Below, in pieces: positions 10,346-21,002 of a DNA stretch of 64,000 bases (positions are counted from its first letter, which is position 1; every line of letters begins with the position of its first letter). The notes under the pieces were generated by a model. The model was given only the letters and a program-made list of their open reading frames with translations. It did not search any database and was not told where the DNA came from. Where the stretch lies: positions 93,556,029 to 93,620,028 of the forward strand of contig OY726566.1 of the NCBI GenBank assembly GCA_963383645.1, in the 5' to 3' direction. The position numbers and the translations under genes are program-made. Origin of the DNA: Muscardinus avellanarius (Eukaryota; Chordata; Mammalia; Rodentia; Gliridae).

Positions 10346-11814
10346 TATCTGTGATATTTTCTTATCACTTACTTCTAAAATAACTATCAGCCACTGATAT
10401 TTGCCAATAAGATGTCACAGGAAAGATATTTTTATGACTTCAGTGTTTTCCCTGTTGTTTTATGCTTCAATTGTATTATTTTATCATATAATCTATTATT
10501 TTATCCATTTAACAATTATTGAGGCCAGTAATTGTTAAATGAATTATATCACTGAATACATCAGGTATTGGCCTAATGCTAAAGCCAGACAAGAATATCA
10601 CAACAAAAGAAAACTATAGCCCAACATTATTTGATGAACAAAAATGCCTAAATTCTCAACAAAATGCTTAGCAAATCAAATTCAGCAACTCATTAAAAGG
10701 ATCATTCACCATGATCAAGTGGGATTTATCCCTGGGATACAAAAATGCTTCAACATACATAAATCGATGAATATGATACATCACATTAACTGAGTAAAGG
10801 AAAAAATTATGATCATCTCATTAGGTGCAGAAAAAGCATTTGACAAGTTAATTTTCCTTTCATAATGAAAACCCTCAACAAATGAGGTATAGAAAGAATA
10901 TACTTTAACACAATAAATGAATATACCTTAACACAGTAAGTGTTATATAAGAATATACCCTAACACAGTAAATGGACCCTATATGATAAGCCTATAGCTA
11001 ATGTTACACTCAATGGTAAAAGATTGAAACCCCTTTCTCCAAGTTCTAGAACAAGACAAGCCTACTCTCACCAATTCTATTTAACATAATAATGGAAGTC
11101 TCTGCCGGAAAACTATGTGACCTATGAATTCTGGAAGAAAGAAAGATGCAAAATAGTTGCTGTTTGCTGATGACATTATCATATATACAGAAAACCCTTA
11201 AGATCCCATGAAAAAAAAACAATTAGAACTAATAATAGTACAGTAAAGTTACAGGATGCAAAATCAACATACAAAAATCAGTAGGACTTATATACATTAA
11301 TAACCAACACACTAAAAAAGGAATCAAGAGAACAATCCCATTGACAATAGCCACGCACAAAAATGCTCAGGAATAGCTTTACCCAAGGTGGGGAAAGACC
11401 TATATCCTGAGACTATAATACATTATAAAACAAATCGAAGAAGACGCAAATAAGTGAAAAGATAACCTGTGTTCGTGGATTGGAAGAAGTAATATTTTGA
11501 AAATGTCCATACTATCCAAGGTGATCTGCAAATTCAGTACATTCCAGTTAAAATTATGATGCAGGGTTTTTTTGGTAGAAATAGAGAAATAATCCTAAAA
11601 TTCACATGAAGCACAAATAAACCTGAATAGCCAAGGCAATTGTGAGCATAAAAAATGAAGGTGGAGGCATCGCAATATCTGATTTCATTCTACACTGAAA
11701 GCAAGAGTAACTGAAACAGTATGGTACTGGCATAAAAATGGATTCATCAACCAATGCAATAGAACAGAGAGCCCAGAAATGAATCCAAGCATGTGTAGTT
11801 AATTCTTAAATTTT

Positions 11815-11975
11815 TTTCCCCTGCGGTACTGGACATAGAACCAAGGATCATTCCACTTCTGGGCTGTACCCCTAACCCTATTTTATTTTTTTATTTGAAG
11901 CAGGGTCTTGCTAAATTGCTGAGACTGGCTTTAAACCTCAGTCCTCCTGCTTCAACCTGCCAAGTAATGGGATCA
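11815..11975 (-). mobile_element. B1-ID SINE in L1
   Basis: Antisense copy flanked by agttaattc on both sides (about 11797 and 11976). It lacks most of the B1 head end. Confidence 0.82.
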
Positions 11976-12300
11976 CAGACAGTTAATTCATTTTTTTATG
12001 AAAGTGTCAAGAATATATATTGAGGAAAAAACATTCTCTTTGATAATATCATTGGGCAACCTGGATATTCATATGCAGGAGAATGAAATTGGACCCTTTT
12101 TCTACATCACATACAAAAAATCAATTCCAAGTAGATTAAAGACTTAAAGTTAAGGTCTGAAATTGTAAAGCTACAAGAAGAAAACATGGGGGTAAAGATC
12201 ATAACATAGATCTAGGTGATGGCTGTTCAGGTTGATTCCTAAAGTGTAGACAATGAAAACAAATTTAGATAAATAGTATTACATTAAAAAAGAAACGAAA

Positions 12301-12525
12301 GCCAGGCGTGGTGGCACACACTTGTAATCCCAGCATTTGGGAGGCTGAGACAGGAGGATCCCGGTTCATGGACAGCCTTAGCTACTTAGTGAGGCCGCCC
12401 TTTGCAACTCAGTGAGACCCAGTTTCAAAATAAAGAATAAAAAATAGAGCAGGGGGTATAGGTCGGAGGTCGAATGCCCCTGGGTTCCATCCCCAGACCG
12501 GCAAAAAAAAAAAAGAAGAAGAAGA
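12301..12525 (+). mobile_element. B1-ID SINE in L1
   Basis: Sense 'gccaggcgtggtggcacac' to 'ccatccccagaccggc' plus an A tail with AAG units. It carries the longer middle with two 'actcagtgagacc'-type motifs. Confidence 0.9.
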
Positions 12526-12692
12526 AAAGTTTCTACACAGTAAGAGAAACAATGGAAACAATTGCAAGAGAAAAAATAACCTACAGATTGGGAGAAAATA
12601 TTTGCCAGCCATACATCTGATAAACAGTTAATCTTCAAAACATAAAAGAAACTCAACTTTAAACAATGAAAACAATCCAATTTAAAAGTAAG

Positions 12693-12768
12693 CAGTGGGT
12701 GCTAGGGATACAGTTCAGGGGTAGAGCACATGGAGGCCCTTTGTTCAATCCCCAAAATCACCAAAAAG
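12693..12768 (+). mobile_element. ID-like element, diverged
   Basis: 'gggtgctagggatacagttc', 'aggggtagagcacatgg', 'ggccctttgttcaatcccc', then an A-rich tail. Inserted in the L1. Confidence 0.7.
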
Positions 12769-12903
12769 AAGAAACAAATGATAGGCAAGGGACCTGAGTA
12801 GACATTTCCAACCAGAAGACATACGAGTGGCCAACAGACATATCCAGAAACACAGTTCAACACTGCTGACCATTAAGGAACTGTGAATTAAGACCCCAAC
12901 GAG

Positions 12904-13003
12904 GTGCTCGCTTTGGCAGCACATATACTAAAATTGTATACACAGATTCGCATGGCCCCCGCACAAGGATGACACACAAATTCATGAAATATTCCATATT
13001 TTT
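12904..13003 (+). pseudogene. U6 snRNA retropseudogene (5' part of a chimeric insert)
   Basis: Starts 'gtgctcgctttggcagcaca' and runs through 'catggcccccgcacaaggat' to 'attccatatttttat', which is U6 snRNA nearly end to end. It differs at several sites and is about 7 nt shorter than the usual ~107 nt because of a gap in the middle. U6 pairs with U4 and U2 in the spliceosome. This copy has no Pol III promoter elements visible upstream, since it sits inside L1 sequence, and should be inactive. It is joined directly to a SINE tail (see the next entry). Confidence 0.93.
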
Positions 13004-13102
13004 ATAAAAAAAATAGGGCTGGAGGTATAGCTTGGAGATAGAATGCCCCTGGGTTCCATTCCCAGTACCACCAAAAAAAAAAAAAAAAAAAAAACCACCC
13101 AC
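13004..13102 (+). mobile_element. SINE 3' half (linker + ID tail) fused to U6
   Basis: 'aaaaaaatagggctggaggt', then 'agaatgcccctgggttcc', 'cagtaccacc' and about 22 A. The B1 head is absent and U6 occupies its place. The insert is bounded by degenerate copies of the L1 sequence (agaccccaacgag before; accacccacaatgag after), consistent with one insertion having a TSD. Confidence 0.85.
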
Positions 13103-13674
13103 AATGAGGTATCACCTCACACTTGTCACAATGGCCATCATCACAAAAGATAAAAGTAAGGTATTGGCAAGTAGAGTAAAGGGATCCTTACACCCTGTTG
13201 TTGGGAATGTAAATTAGTACAGGTCAATGGAAAAATGCAAATGGAGGCCCCACAAAAAGTTAAAAGTAGAATTACCACATGATCCCGCACTACCACTTCT
13301 GAATTTTTGCCCCAAATATTTGAAATCAGTACGTCCAAAATATAACTGTGTTCACTGCAGCTCTATTCATAAAAGCGAAGAAGCTATAGAATCAGCCTAA
13401 GTGTCCATAACTGGATGGATAAAGAAAGTGTGATACATATAAACAATGGAATGCTATCAGCTTAAAGATAAAAAGAAAACTGTCATTTGTGACAACGTGG
13501 ACGGAATTGGCAAATATAATACTAAATTAAATAGGCCAGACACAGGAAGAAAAACACCTCATGTCCTCACCTACATGTGGAAGCTAAAACAATGGAATTC
13601 AAAGAAGCAGAGGATGGAGCTGTGGCTACCAAATGGCTGGAGAAGGGGAGACGAAGAATGGAGCCATAAGGGTT

Positions 13675-13693
13675 GTTGTTGTTGTTGTTGTTT
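13675..13693. repeat. (GTT)n microsatellite
   Basis: Six GTT units near the 3' end of the L1. Confidence 0.9.
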
Positions 13694-13935
13694 TCCATTG
13701 CAATATATTGTACACTTTGGTAAATACAACAACTAATCATGTTTCAAAATCATTAACTTTCTAATGTCCTCACCACAAAAATAGTATCTATGATGATATG
13801 TTCATCAGCTTGATTTAATTACTTCACATTTCATTCATAAATCATAACTTTACTTTGTACTCCATAAATATATACAGCCATGATTTGTGAATTGACAACT
13901 TTAAAATAAAAATTGTAATACATACACAATTATTT

Positions 13936-14560
13936 ATTCAGGCTCAGGAGAAAAGGAATGAGTCAGGCCAGGCAAGGTGTTGCCTTCCTGGGTTTTACAT
14001 TCTAATGGAGGGAGATAAATGATAATCAAGCGAAAAACACACAAAATAGATTTCCCAATAATGAGGATCATGGGATTTTAAAAATATAAAAACAAAACTA
14101 TTCTGGGTGAAGGGCAATAGCAGAAAAGGATGTGGTGGTGTTTGAGCACAGTTTTGAAGGGAGAGAAGGAGCCACATGGCCAGGAAGGGGCAGAAGCAGA
14201 TGGAAGACAGGAACTAGCTTAGCGCTCATGTGAATTCAGGTTAGTTTAACAGAGCAGAGTGAGCTAAAGAGGTTAAATACCAAATGAGGCCTGCCAGCCA
14301 GAGAGGTCAGGTCATTGGGGTCTTCTCTGGCTACACATGAGAATTATGTGCGAGTTTAAAAATAGCCGGCCTAAGCCCTATTTTAGACTGTGGAATTGAT
14401 AGATTTTCAAATGCTTCTCTAGTGTTTTAATGTACAGCCAGGATTAAGAACCTTTGAAGAAGGGTCTCGAGACCACAGCATTTGAGATTTATTCTAAGTG
14501 CATGGGAAGACATGCAAGGTTTAAACAGAAGCTACCTGACCTAATATATTTTTATAAAGA
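13936..14560 (+). repeat. Ancient interspersed repeat, copy 3
   Basis: 'ttttacattctaatggaggg' and 'ggccaggaaggggcagaag', ending 'gacatgcaaggtttaaacag'. The same order is seen in the copies at 1440 and 17560. It appears interrupted by a MER5-like piece. Confidence 0.5.
14325..14460. mobile_element. MER5-like hAT MITE fragment
   Basis: 'acacatgagaattatgtgcg' to 'ttaagaacctttgaag' resembles the MER5A body and its 'gagaaccactg' end. Confidence 0.4.
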
Positions 14561-15763
14561 TCTTAAAGATATTCAAACACAGAATACATTTAAATTTGCT
14601 TAGCATCAGAAAAGTCTGAATATTAACAGTTAAGACAGATTTTATATTAATTCTTGGTCCACCGCCTGTGTTGTAATATAATTCTTTTCTTTCTGGGTTT
14701 TTAAATGTCAAACAATTATGACTCTTTATATGAGAATTTGTCTATTTAAAGATTGCTATTAAATTATCTCTAAGCATTACCTTCCATAAAACCCCAGATT
14801 CCAAATCCTTCTCCCCTTGGGTCTTCTTGAATTGTTTCCCACGAACCATCACCAGAGTTATCAGATGTTTCTTAACACCTAGGTAGAAATGCACACCATC
14901 TGAAAGCTCTCTGACCAGCACTGGGTGTGGTATCAAAGATGACCTGATGTTTCTCTGCTTTATTCCCAGGTGTATTCTGTTCCGTCTTACCCTAAGGGAC
15001 TTTTTGCTTTGGCTTTTCTGTTGGCTGTTTCTCGTTTTCTTCAGCATCATACTACTATCTCTAACTTTGCATTCCTAATTGTCATTATCACGTGTGTTGC
15101 TGGACTTTGCACAGCAGCTTGGCCTTCTGTGGGCCTATGGTCATCCACAGTCTAAATTGGACCAGAGCAGTTCAGTTTGGAACAGCTTTGTCCTGGGGTT
15201 CATTTGTCTATCTTGCCTCCTCGTTTTTGAAGTGTCTGAATGCTTCAATCTGGGAAAGTAAGCATCATGCCCAGGCTGTCACCAAACAGTGGAATCCAAT
15301 TAGCCCTATCTGCCCCTGGTTGTTTACCTAATGAAAGATTCAGCACCCCAGCTGTGTCCAGGGACCATGCACACTTGCACTCCCCAACTGTTCCAGCGTG
15401 GAAACCCCGCACATCAGAGCTGGTTGGCACCAGCAGATGTTTCCCGAATGAAACCCACTCAACCGTGTCTGGAGTGTGGACCCTCCGCGGGACAGCAGCC
15501 TTCTCACCTGTTTCAAGAGCTACACCTATTTTCTTCTTCCTTCTGGGAACAGATACAAATAGTTACACAGATGGCTCTGTCTGTGGCCCTTTGAGCTGTG
15601 AATTAATTAGTAGATTATGGTTCTGGTAGGGATGATTAGCTCTACTACTCTTATGGAAAAATTGTTAGGGATAGAGCTCTCCTTTTTCTTGAGGCCATTT
15701 GAAGATGTCCTGGAATTTCATAACTCACATGATACTGTTTGTCACAAAATCAAAAGCCAATAA
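14561..15763. other. Repeat-free intronic block
   Basis: 1.2 kb with no recognised retroelement. 15090-15600 is comparatively GC-rich. A 129-codon frame at 15240-15629 has no recognised domain, and overlapping frames on both strands are of similar length, so I do not call a gene. Confidence 0.45.
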
Positions 15764-15985
15764 GCTGGGCTCAATGCCACATGCCTATAATCCCAGTACT
15801 TGGGAGGCTGAGACAGGAGGATCACAGGTTGTGGCCAGCGTCAACAACTTAGTGAGGCCCTCTGCAACTTTGTGAGACCCTGTTTCAAAATGGAATGTCA
15901 TGGAATGGAATAGGGCTGGGAATATAGCTCAGAGGTAGAATACCCCTGGGGTTAATCCCCAGTACCACACACATATACACACACA
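15764..15985 (+). mobile_element. B1-ID SINE
   Basis: Sense, 'gctgggctcaatgccac' to 'taatccccagtaccac'. The tail grades into CA then GAAA repeats. Confidence 0.88.
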
Positions 15986-16074
15986 AAAAGAAAAAGAAAT
16001 TAAGAAATTAAGAAAGAAAGAAAAGAAAGAAAGAAAGAAAGAAAGAGAAAGAAAGAAAAGAAAGAAAAGAAATA
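15986..16074. repeat. (GAAA)n tract
   Basis: Purine-only GAAA/GAAAA units grown from the SINE tail. Confidence 0.92.
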
Positions 16075-16163
16075 AAGGCAATTTGTTACAGTGGAATGAA
16101 AGAAATACCACTAGGAGAGCTGTATATTTTTTACTAATATCTTTTAAGATAAATATCTCTGAA

Positions 16164-16388
16164 GCCAGGCATGGTGGTACATGTGAAATATATATATATT
16201 TCCCAGCCTTCGGGAGGCAGAAACCAGAGGATCGTGGTTCACGGACAGCCTCAGCTACATAGCGAGGCCCTTCACAATTCAGTGAGACCCTGTTTCAAAT
16301 AAGAAAAAAAGACTAAAAAATAGGGCTGGGGGTGTAGCTCAGAGGTACAATGCCCCTGGGTTCTATCCCCAGTACTGCAAAAACAAAA
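16164..16388 (+). mobile_element. B1-ID SINE
   Basis: Flanked by tatctctgaa (about 16154 and about 16393). The head has an AT insertion ('aaatatatatatatt'). Confidence 0.9.
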
Positions 16389-16390
16389 AA

Positions 16391-17559
16391 TTATCTCTGA
16401 AATAAAAAATATCTTTAGAATAATTATATGCTAATTAATGCCAGTATTTCAATTTAGAATATTTGAAATTGTTGTGGGGATATTGGTGTTTATTCTAACA
16501 TGAATTAACATATTTGTTATTGAGAGCAGTATGTGGTAATATCTTAATTAATGTTACTATTGTTTAATAAATGGGATCTGAGAATATTAAGTAGTAATAT
16601 AATACTGAACTTTTAATTAATGTAGTGTTTTAAAAATAACTCAATAAGTAATATGGATTTAATATAATGTATTAATATAATGTATTACTAAGCTGTTTTT
16701 TGTCTTATCCTATCAAGTGCCAAAATAGGAAACTATAGCCCCCAAAGTATACAATACCATCTCATACTTATAGACCCAAACTGTTTTCTGAACCATAGGT
16801 GCAGACCATGTCTGGCTCAAAGGTTGAGATACAACAAAAATTAGTTGCGTTTAGGTTTGCAGAACTTAACTTGTCATATGGCCCCAAAAGGAACTGAACC
16901 ACCCACCTAAAGTTCTTTCTAGATGCTAGTACTGAAATTTCAACTTTATGTAATATCCCTATGTCACAAAAAAACTGTTCTTTTAATTTTTTATGAGCCA
17001 TTTAAAGATGGCAATGCAGGACATACAAAGACAGCTGATGAACAGGTTTGACCCATGAGCCAGTGTACCCACCTCATTGCATAATGCAAGGTAATTGCAA
17101 TGTGATAGGTGATCAGTAGAAAGTAAAGGATTTTATTTGTTTCCCTTCCAGTGAGAGAAATCATCATAAGCTGTCATAGTCACCAAATTCCTCAGAGAAA
17201 GTGAGTTTTTGAGGAGGCTTTCCAGTAATAGGCCACCTTGGAATAAGTGGAGTAGGAGAAAAGTTTTGTTAGTAAAAGAAGAGGGAGACTTGTTAATAAT
17301 CACTCCTTGGTTCTTTTGTTTTATATCAAGACTCTTTTCTGTTGATTTTTTTTTCAGAAAGGAACATACCTGCATTTATTTATTATTCCAACTTGTATTC
17401 AAGTCAGAGTGATCTGTGATTTTGTAGAATACCAAATAACTTAATAGTTCATCTAAGCCATTTAGTGCAAAAAATAAAAGGGAACTCACTAGAATGAATT
17501 TAGATTAATAAGTAATCTAGACTCCTAAAACTGAAGAGGACTTATTTTATCTCCAGTTC
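16391..17559. other. AT-rich intronic stretch, nothing recognised
   Basis: 16391-16700 is strongly AT-rich with 'taatata' variants. No gene or repeat family was recognised up to 17559. Confidence 0.45.
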
Positions 17560-17699
17560 AGTTCTTATACACCTTCTAAACACCAGGTATTATACTGAGC
17601 ACCAGAGATTTTAAAAAAAAAAAAACTAATAAATCAACTATACCCTCAGAGAACTCATCCAATTTGGAATCCCAACTTGTAAAAATGTGTAGCAGAACC

Positions 17700-18121
17700 A
17701 ACAAGAATAAAGTATGTGTAAGGGTCACCCCTGGGTGTGCCTTCGGATTACCTGGGAAGCTACTAAAACTTTGTGTTGCCCCTACCCCCACACATTCTGA
17801 TTTGCTTGGTCTTGGTTATGACCTGGCATCTCTCTTTTTTCTTTTTCTTTTTTTTTTTTTCAGTACTTGGGATGGAACCTAGGGGCATTCTACCTCCAAG
17901 CTATACCCCCAGGCCTCTTTTTTACGTTTTATTATGAAACAGGGTCTCACTGAGTTGCGAAGGGCCTAAGTAGCTGTGGCTACCTGTGAACAAGGATCCT
18001 CCTGTCTCAGCCTCCCAAATGCTAGGATTACAAGCATGCATCACCACGCCAGGCTGGACATCTCATTTTTTAGGCACCTACCCCAAGCGGTTCTAATGAG
18101 CAGTCAAGGTTGAAAACCTCT
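17700..18121. mobile_element. MER5-like hAT MITE, split by a SINE
   Basis: 'ggattacctgggaagctac' and 'acacattctgatttgc' before the SINE; 'ccccaagcggttctaatgag' and 'ggttgaaaacctctgg' after it. This matches the MER5A layout. Confidence 0.6.
17836..18053 (-). mobile_element. B1-ID SINE in MER5-like MITE
   Basis: Antisense full copy, with near-matching 'catctc' flanks on both sides. Confidence 0.88.
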
Positions 18122-18956
18122 GGTATAGGGTTATGGTGCACAAAAGGGAGGGCTCAGCAATCAAAAAGGAAGAGCTGAGGAGGAGATGAGAAAGTCTTTC
18201 CAGGCAATGCAGTCGCCTCAGCATGCACGGGGTTTGGCACAGAGCAGCAGGCTTAGGCAAGGGAGCAAAGCTGCAGCAGGAGGTGAGGCTGAACAGGTAG
18301 GCACTCAGGTGCCTAAGTTTGGTATTTTGTGGAATTAAGAGTCACTGTAGAGTTCTGAGAAGGGGAATACCATGATCGTTTTTGTGGTTTAGAAATATGA
18401 CTCTCTGGCTAGAGTGGTGAGATGGAACGGTGGTCTTGTAGCTCTAGACAAGAAGCCCCGTTGCCAGATCGTCAAATCCAAGTCAGAAATGATGAGGGTT
18501 TAACTATAGGTTTATGGCAGTGAACCTGGACTGGAAATGGCAGATTTATAAGATATATCGGAGATGAAATTGGCAGGATATGGTAACTGAGGGTGATGAA
18601 GATGACTCTGTTCCTGACTTGAATAACAGGATGGCTTGAATAGGGGATACCAGATGGTTAGTGGGAGAGAGAGAGGTGGAAAATTAGTGAATCTCTTTTG
18701 ACTCATTTTAGTTTGAAATGCTGATGGACTATCAAGTAGCCTTCTCCAGCAAACTTTTAAATTTGTTGGTTTAAGACTTAGAAGAGAGGGATTCCCTGGA
18801 GATACTAATTTGTAAGTCATTAGAATAGAGATTGGTCCAGTTGGGCAAAAATGTGAGTGCCCAAGTAAAAAATGTAGAACACAGAATTTAACCTGTAGAC
18901 CCCGGCAAAGACCTATAAGTTTGTCTAAAAATGGAGTTAGGCTGGTAGGAATCAAA

Positions 18957-18973
18957 TTGGGGGGCGGGGGGGG
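18957..18973. repeat. G-rich run
   Basis: GGGGGGCGGGGGGGG-type run, with possible G-quadruplex character. Confidence 0.7.
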
Positions 18974-19184
18974 AACAATGTTATAGAAAGCAAAGGAATA
19001 ATAATTCAAGAAAAGAATGACAAACAATATCAGATGCCTTAGAATAGTTAGAGTGCGAAGATTAAAACATGGCCATGGGTTGATGGAGCAATATCCCTGA
19101 AATTTTGGTTCCAGAACCCATATTGGTATTGATTTTTGAGTAAAGAATGTGGAATAAATAGGTTTAGAGAACTCTTTTCCTAAT

Positions 19185-19866
19185 CTACTCATCTGTTGGT
19201 GGACATTTGGGATTATGAACTGTGGCATATGCACACAATGGAATTTTACTCAGGCATAAGGAAGAACAAAACTGTGTCATCTACAGGAAAACAGAACTGG
19301 AGAGCGTGGTGCTAAGTGAGCTTAGTCGGTCTCAGAAAGTCAAGGGTCATGTTTTCTGTCATATGTGGAAATAGAGAGAAATTGGGAAACAGAAGGGATT
19401 TCAGAGAAGTAAGGAGATGTGCCAGTAGACTAGATAAAGGGAAATTAGAGGGAATGGGGGAGGAGGAGAGGAAGACTTGATGAAGTAAACAGTTCAAATA
19501 ATGCTGCGTGCCAGGCATGGTGGCGCATGCTTGTAATCCCAGCCCAGTCACTTAGCGAGGCCCTCTGCAACTTAGTGAGACCCTGCATCATAATAAAGAA
19601 TAGAAACAAAATAGGTCTGGAGTATCGCTCAGAGGTAAAATACCCTTGGGTTCAATCCCTAGTACCGAAAACAACAACAACAACAACAAATAATGCTATG
19701 TACATATATGAAGTTATTGATTCCCATCTCAATGTGTATGGGAACAGGCAGGAGGGGGTGGGATCCAGAGGGAAATACACCAAGTGCTGTGTGCATGTGT
19801 TTCTATAACTATGAACCTCAGTATGGTGTGTAATTATAATGTACCATTAAAAGTATATTTTTAAAA
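19185..19866 (+). mobile_element. L1 3' end, family B, with nested SINE
   Basis: 'catctgttggtggacatttg' and 'cacacaatggaattttactc' are the ORF2 C-terminal coding end. Then 'ctaagtgagcttagtcgg' and a 3'UTR parallel to 8166-8540, ending 'taatgtaccattaaaag' plus A. Confidence 0.82.
19502..19687 (+). mobile_element. B1-ID SINE with internal deletion
   Basis: TSD aaataatgct on both sides. After 'cttgtaatcccagc' it jumps to 'cagtcacttagcgagg', losing about 60 bp of the B1 part. The tail is (CAA)n. Confidence 0.92.
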
Positions 19867-20239
19867 AGCCCTTTTCCTGCTCTTAGCATACACAAACTAA
19901 ATAAAAATTGATAGCTTTGAAAGTATTTCAAGTAAATAAACAAACTCTAACCAAACTCAAAAGGAAGAAACAAAATGCTCTAGAAGCCATGAATGAAAGA
20001 GGAATTAAATTCCATAGAAACAATCACATGTTGGAGTGGAGAGGCCCACGGTGATATATAGGGACAGACATTTCAACCTGTAAGACAGGGAGGGAGGGAG
20101 CCTTATCTGTGCAAACATTATGAAAGAAACAGTTCCATTCATGAGCAGAACCAGGGAACCTCTGGGTTCTCAGGCCACTTATCTGATGAGTATCTCTGAA
20201 GGAGGATTAGCATTGGTAGAGAGAAATGCTGGATAAAGG
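19867..20239. other. Intronic stretch, nothing recognised
   Basis: No recognisable feature. Confidence 0.45.
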
Positions 20240-20321
20240 AAGCGTCCTCCCCCTCCTCCCCTCCCCCTCCTCCCCTTCCCCTCCTCCTCCTCCTCCTTTT
20301 CTCTCTCTCTCTTTCTCTCTC
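20240..20321. repeat. (CCT)n/(CT)n polypyrimidine tract
   Basis: About 80 bases almost wholly C and T, with partial mirror symmetry. It may form triplex DNA. Confidence 0.92.
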
Positions 20322-20631
20322 TGTTAAGTAACATAGGGAGTTGAAGAATATTTTGTAGAGAGAAATACTAAAAATATAGGAAAAATAGGGAATAACTGGA
20401 TACCCCCAAGAGCCTGAGTAGAAGAAATATGTGTATCTGTTGTAGTTGGGAGGCAGAATATTTAACATTAATAAGTCCCCTTTTTCCTCTGTCAGATAGG
20501 AAGGATGGGGGCTTGATGGGCAGTAAGGAGATACAAGAGGAAAAAGTTTTGTTATTTGTTTCTTCATTTTAAATAGCCACTAAGGGAAATGGAGAGAGGT
20601 TGAATAGAGACACATAAAATGAATGCCAAAG
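20322..20631. other. Intronic stretch, nothing recognised
   Basis: No recognisable feature. Confidence 0.4.
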
Positions 20632-20819
20632 CCTGGCGTGGTGGCGCACGCTTATAATCCCAGATTTGGGAGGCTGAGACCAGAGGATCACGGTTCGCGG
20701 ACAGCCTCACCTACTTAATGAGGCCCTCTGCAACTTAGGCCTTGTTTCAAAATAAAGAATAAAAAACAAGCCAGGGGTTGTAGCTCAGAGGCTGAATGCC
20801 CCTGGGTTCCATCTCCAGA
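20632..20819 (+). mobile_element. B1-ID SINE
   Basis: Sense, 'gcctggcgtggtggcgcac' to 'ccatctccagac'. Its tail seeded the large tetranucleotide array that follows. Confidence 0.9.
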
Positions 20820-20896
20820 CAAGAAAGAAAGAGAGAAATAAGGAAGGAAGGAAGGAAGGAAGGAAGGAAGGAAGGAAGGAAGACAGGAAGGCAAGA

Positions 20897-20944
<48 letters not shown>

Positions 20945-20963
20945 AGGAAGGAAGGAAGAAGGA

Positions 20964-20998
<35 letters not shown>

Positions 20999-21001
20999 CA
21001 A
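20820..21001. repeat. Compound (GGAA)n(GGCA)n array
   Basis: About 180 bp of blocks GGAA, GGCA, GGAA, GGCA. Translations give long PACL/GRQA runs in every frame, which are artefacts. Confidence 0.96.
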
Positions 21002-21002
21002 A

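Larger units (their letters stand above)
10560..13740 (+). mobile_element. Old L1 ORF2-3' fragment with nested insertions
   Basis: Sense L1 containing part of the reverse transcriptase. A diverged 'AKPDKNI' start is followed by a DQVGF-like stretch and the catalytic FADD at 11162-11173 ('tttgctgatgac'). It then runs to the ORF2 C-terminal and 3' region ('gtatcacctcacacttgtca', 'actggatggataaagaaag'). Frames are broken by many stops and indels. Two composite SINEs (11815, 12301), an ID-like piece (12693) and a U6-SINE chimera (12904) are inserted in it, so it predates them. Confidence 0.88.
17560..18900 (+). repeat. Ancient interspersed repeat, copy 4, with nested insertions
   Basis: Start 'caccaggtattatactgagc' (the known 'tgccaggcactg' region). 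It continues after nested elements with 'gagttctgagaagggg', 'gactctctggctagagtgg' and 'gatgaagatgactctg'. The 240-codon antisense frame at 18512-19234 runs through it and is not regarded as a gene. Confidence 0.5.

Noticed and set aside
12904..13003. Functional U6 snRNA gene
   Set aside because: It has an internal gap and substitutions, is fused to a SINE tail and poly(A), and lacks visible PSE and TATA elements upstream.
15240..15629. 129-codon frame with overlapping frames on both strands
   Set aside because: No start context, domain or splice signal stands out. The overlapping frames imply a stretch with few stops rather than a gene.
18512..19234. 240-codon open frame on the minus strand
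   Set aside because: It lies across an ancient interspersed repeat and part of an L1 end, low-complexity proline and serine runs appear, and no domain is recognised. Probably chance.
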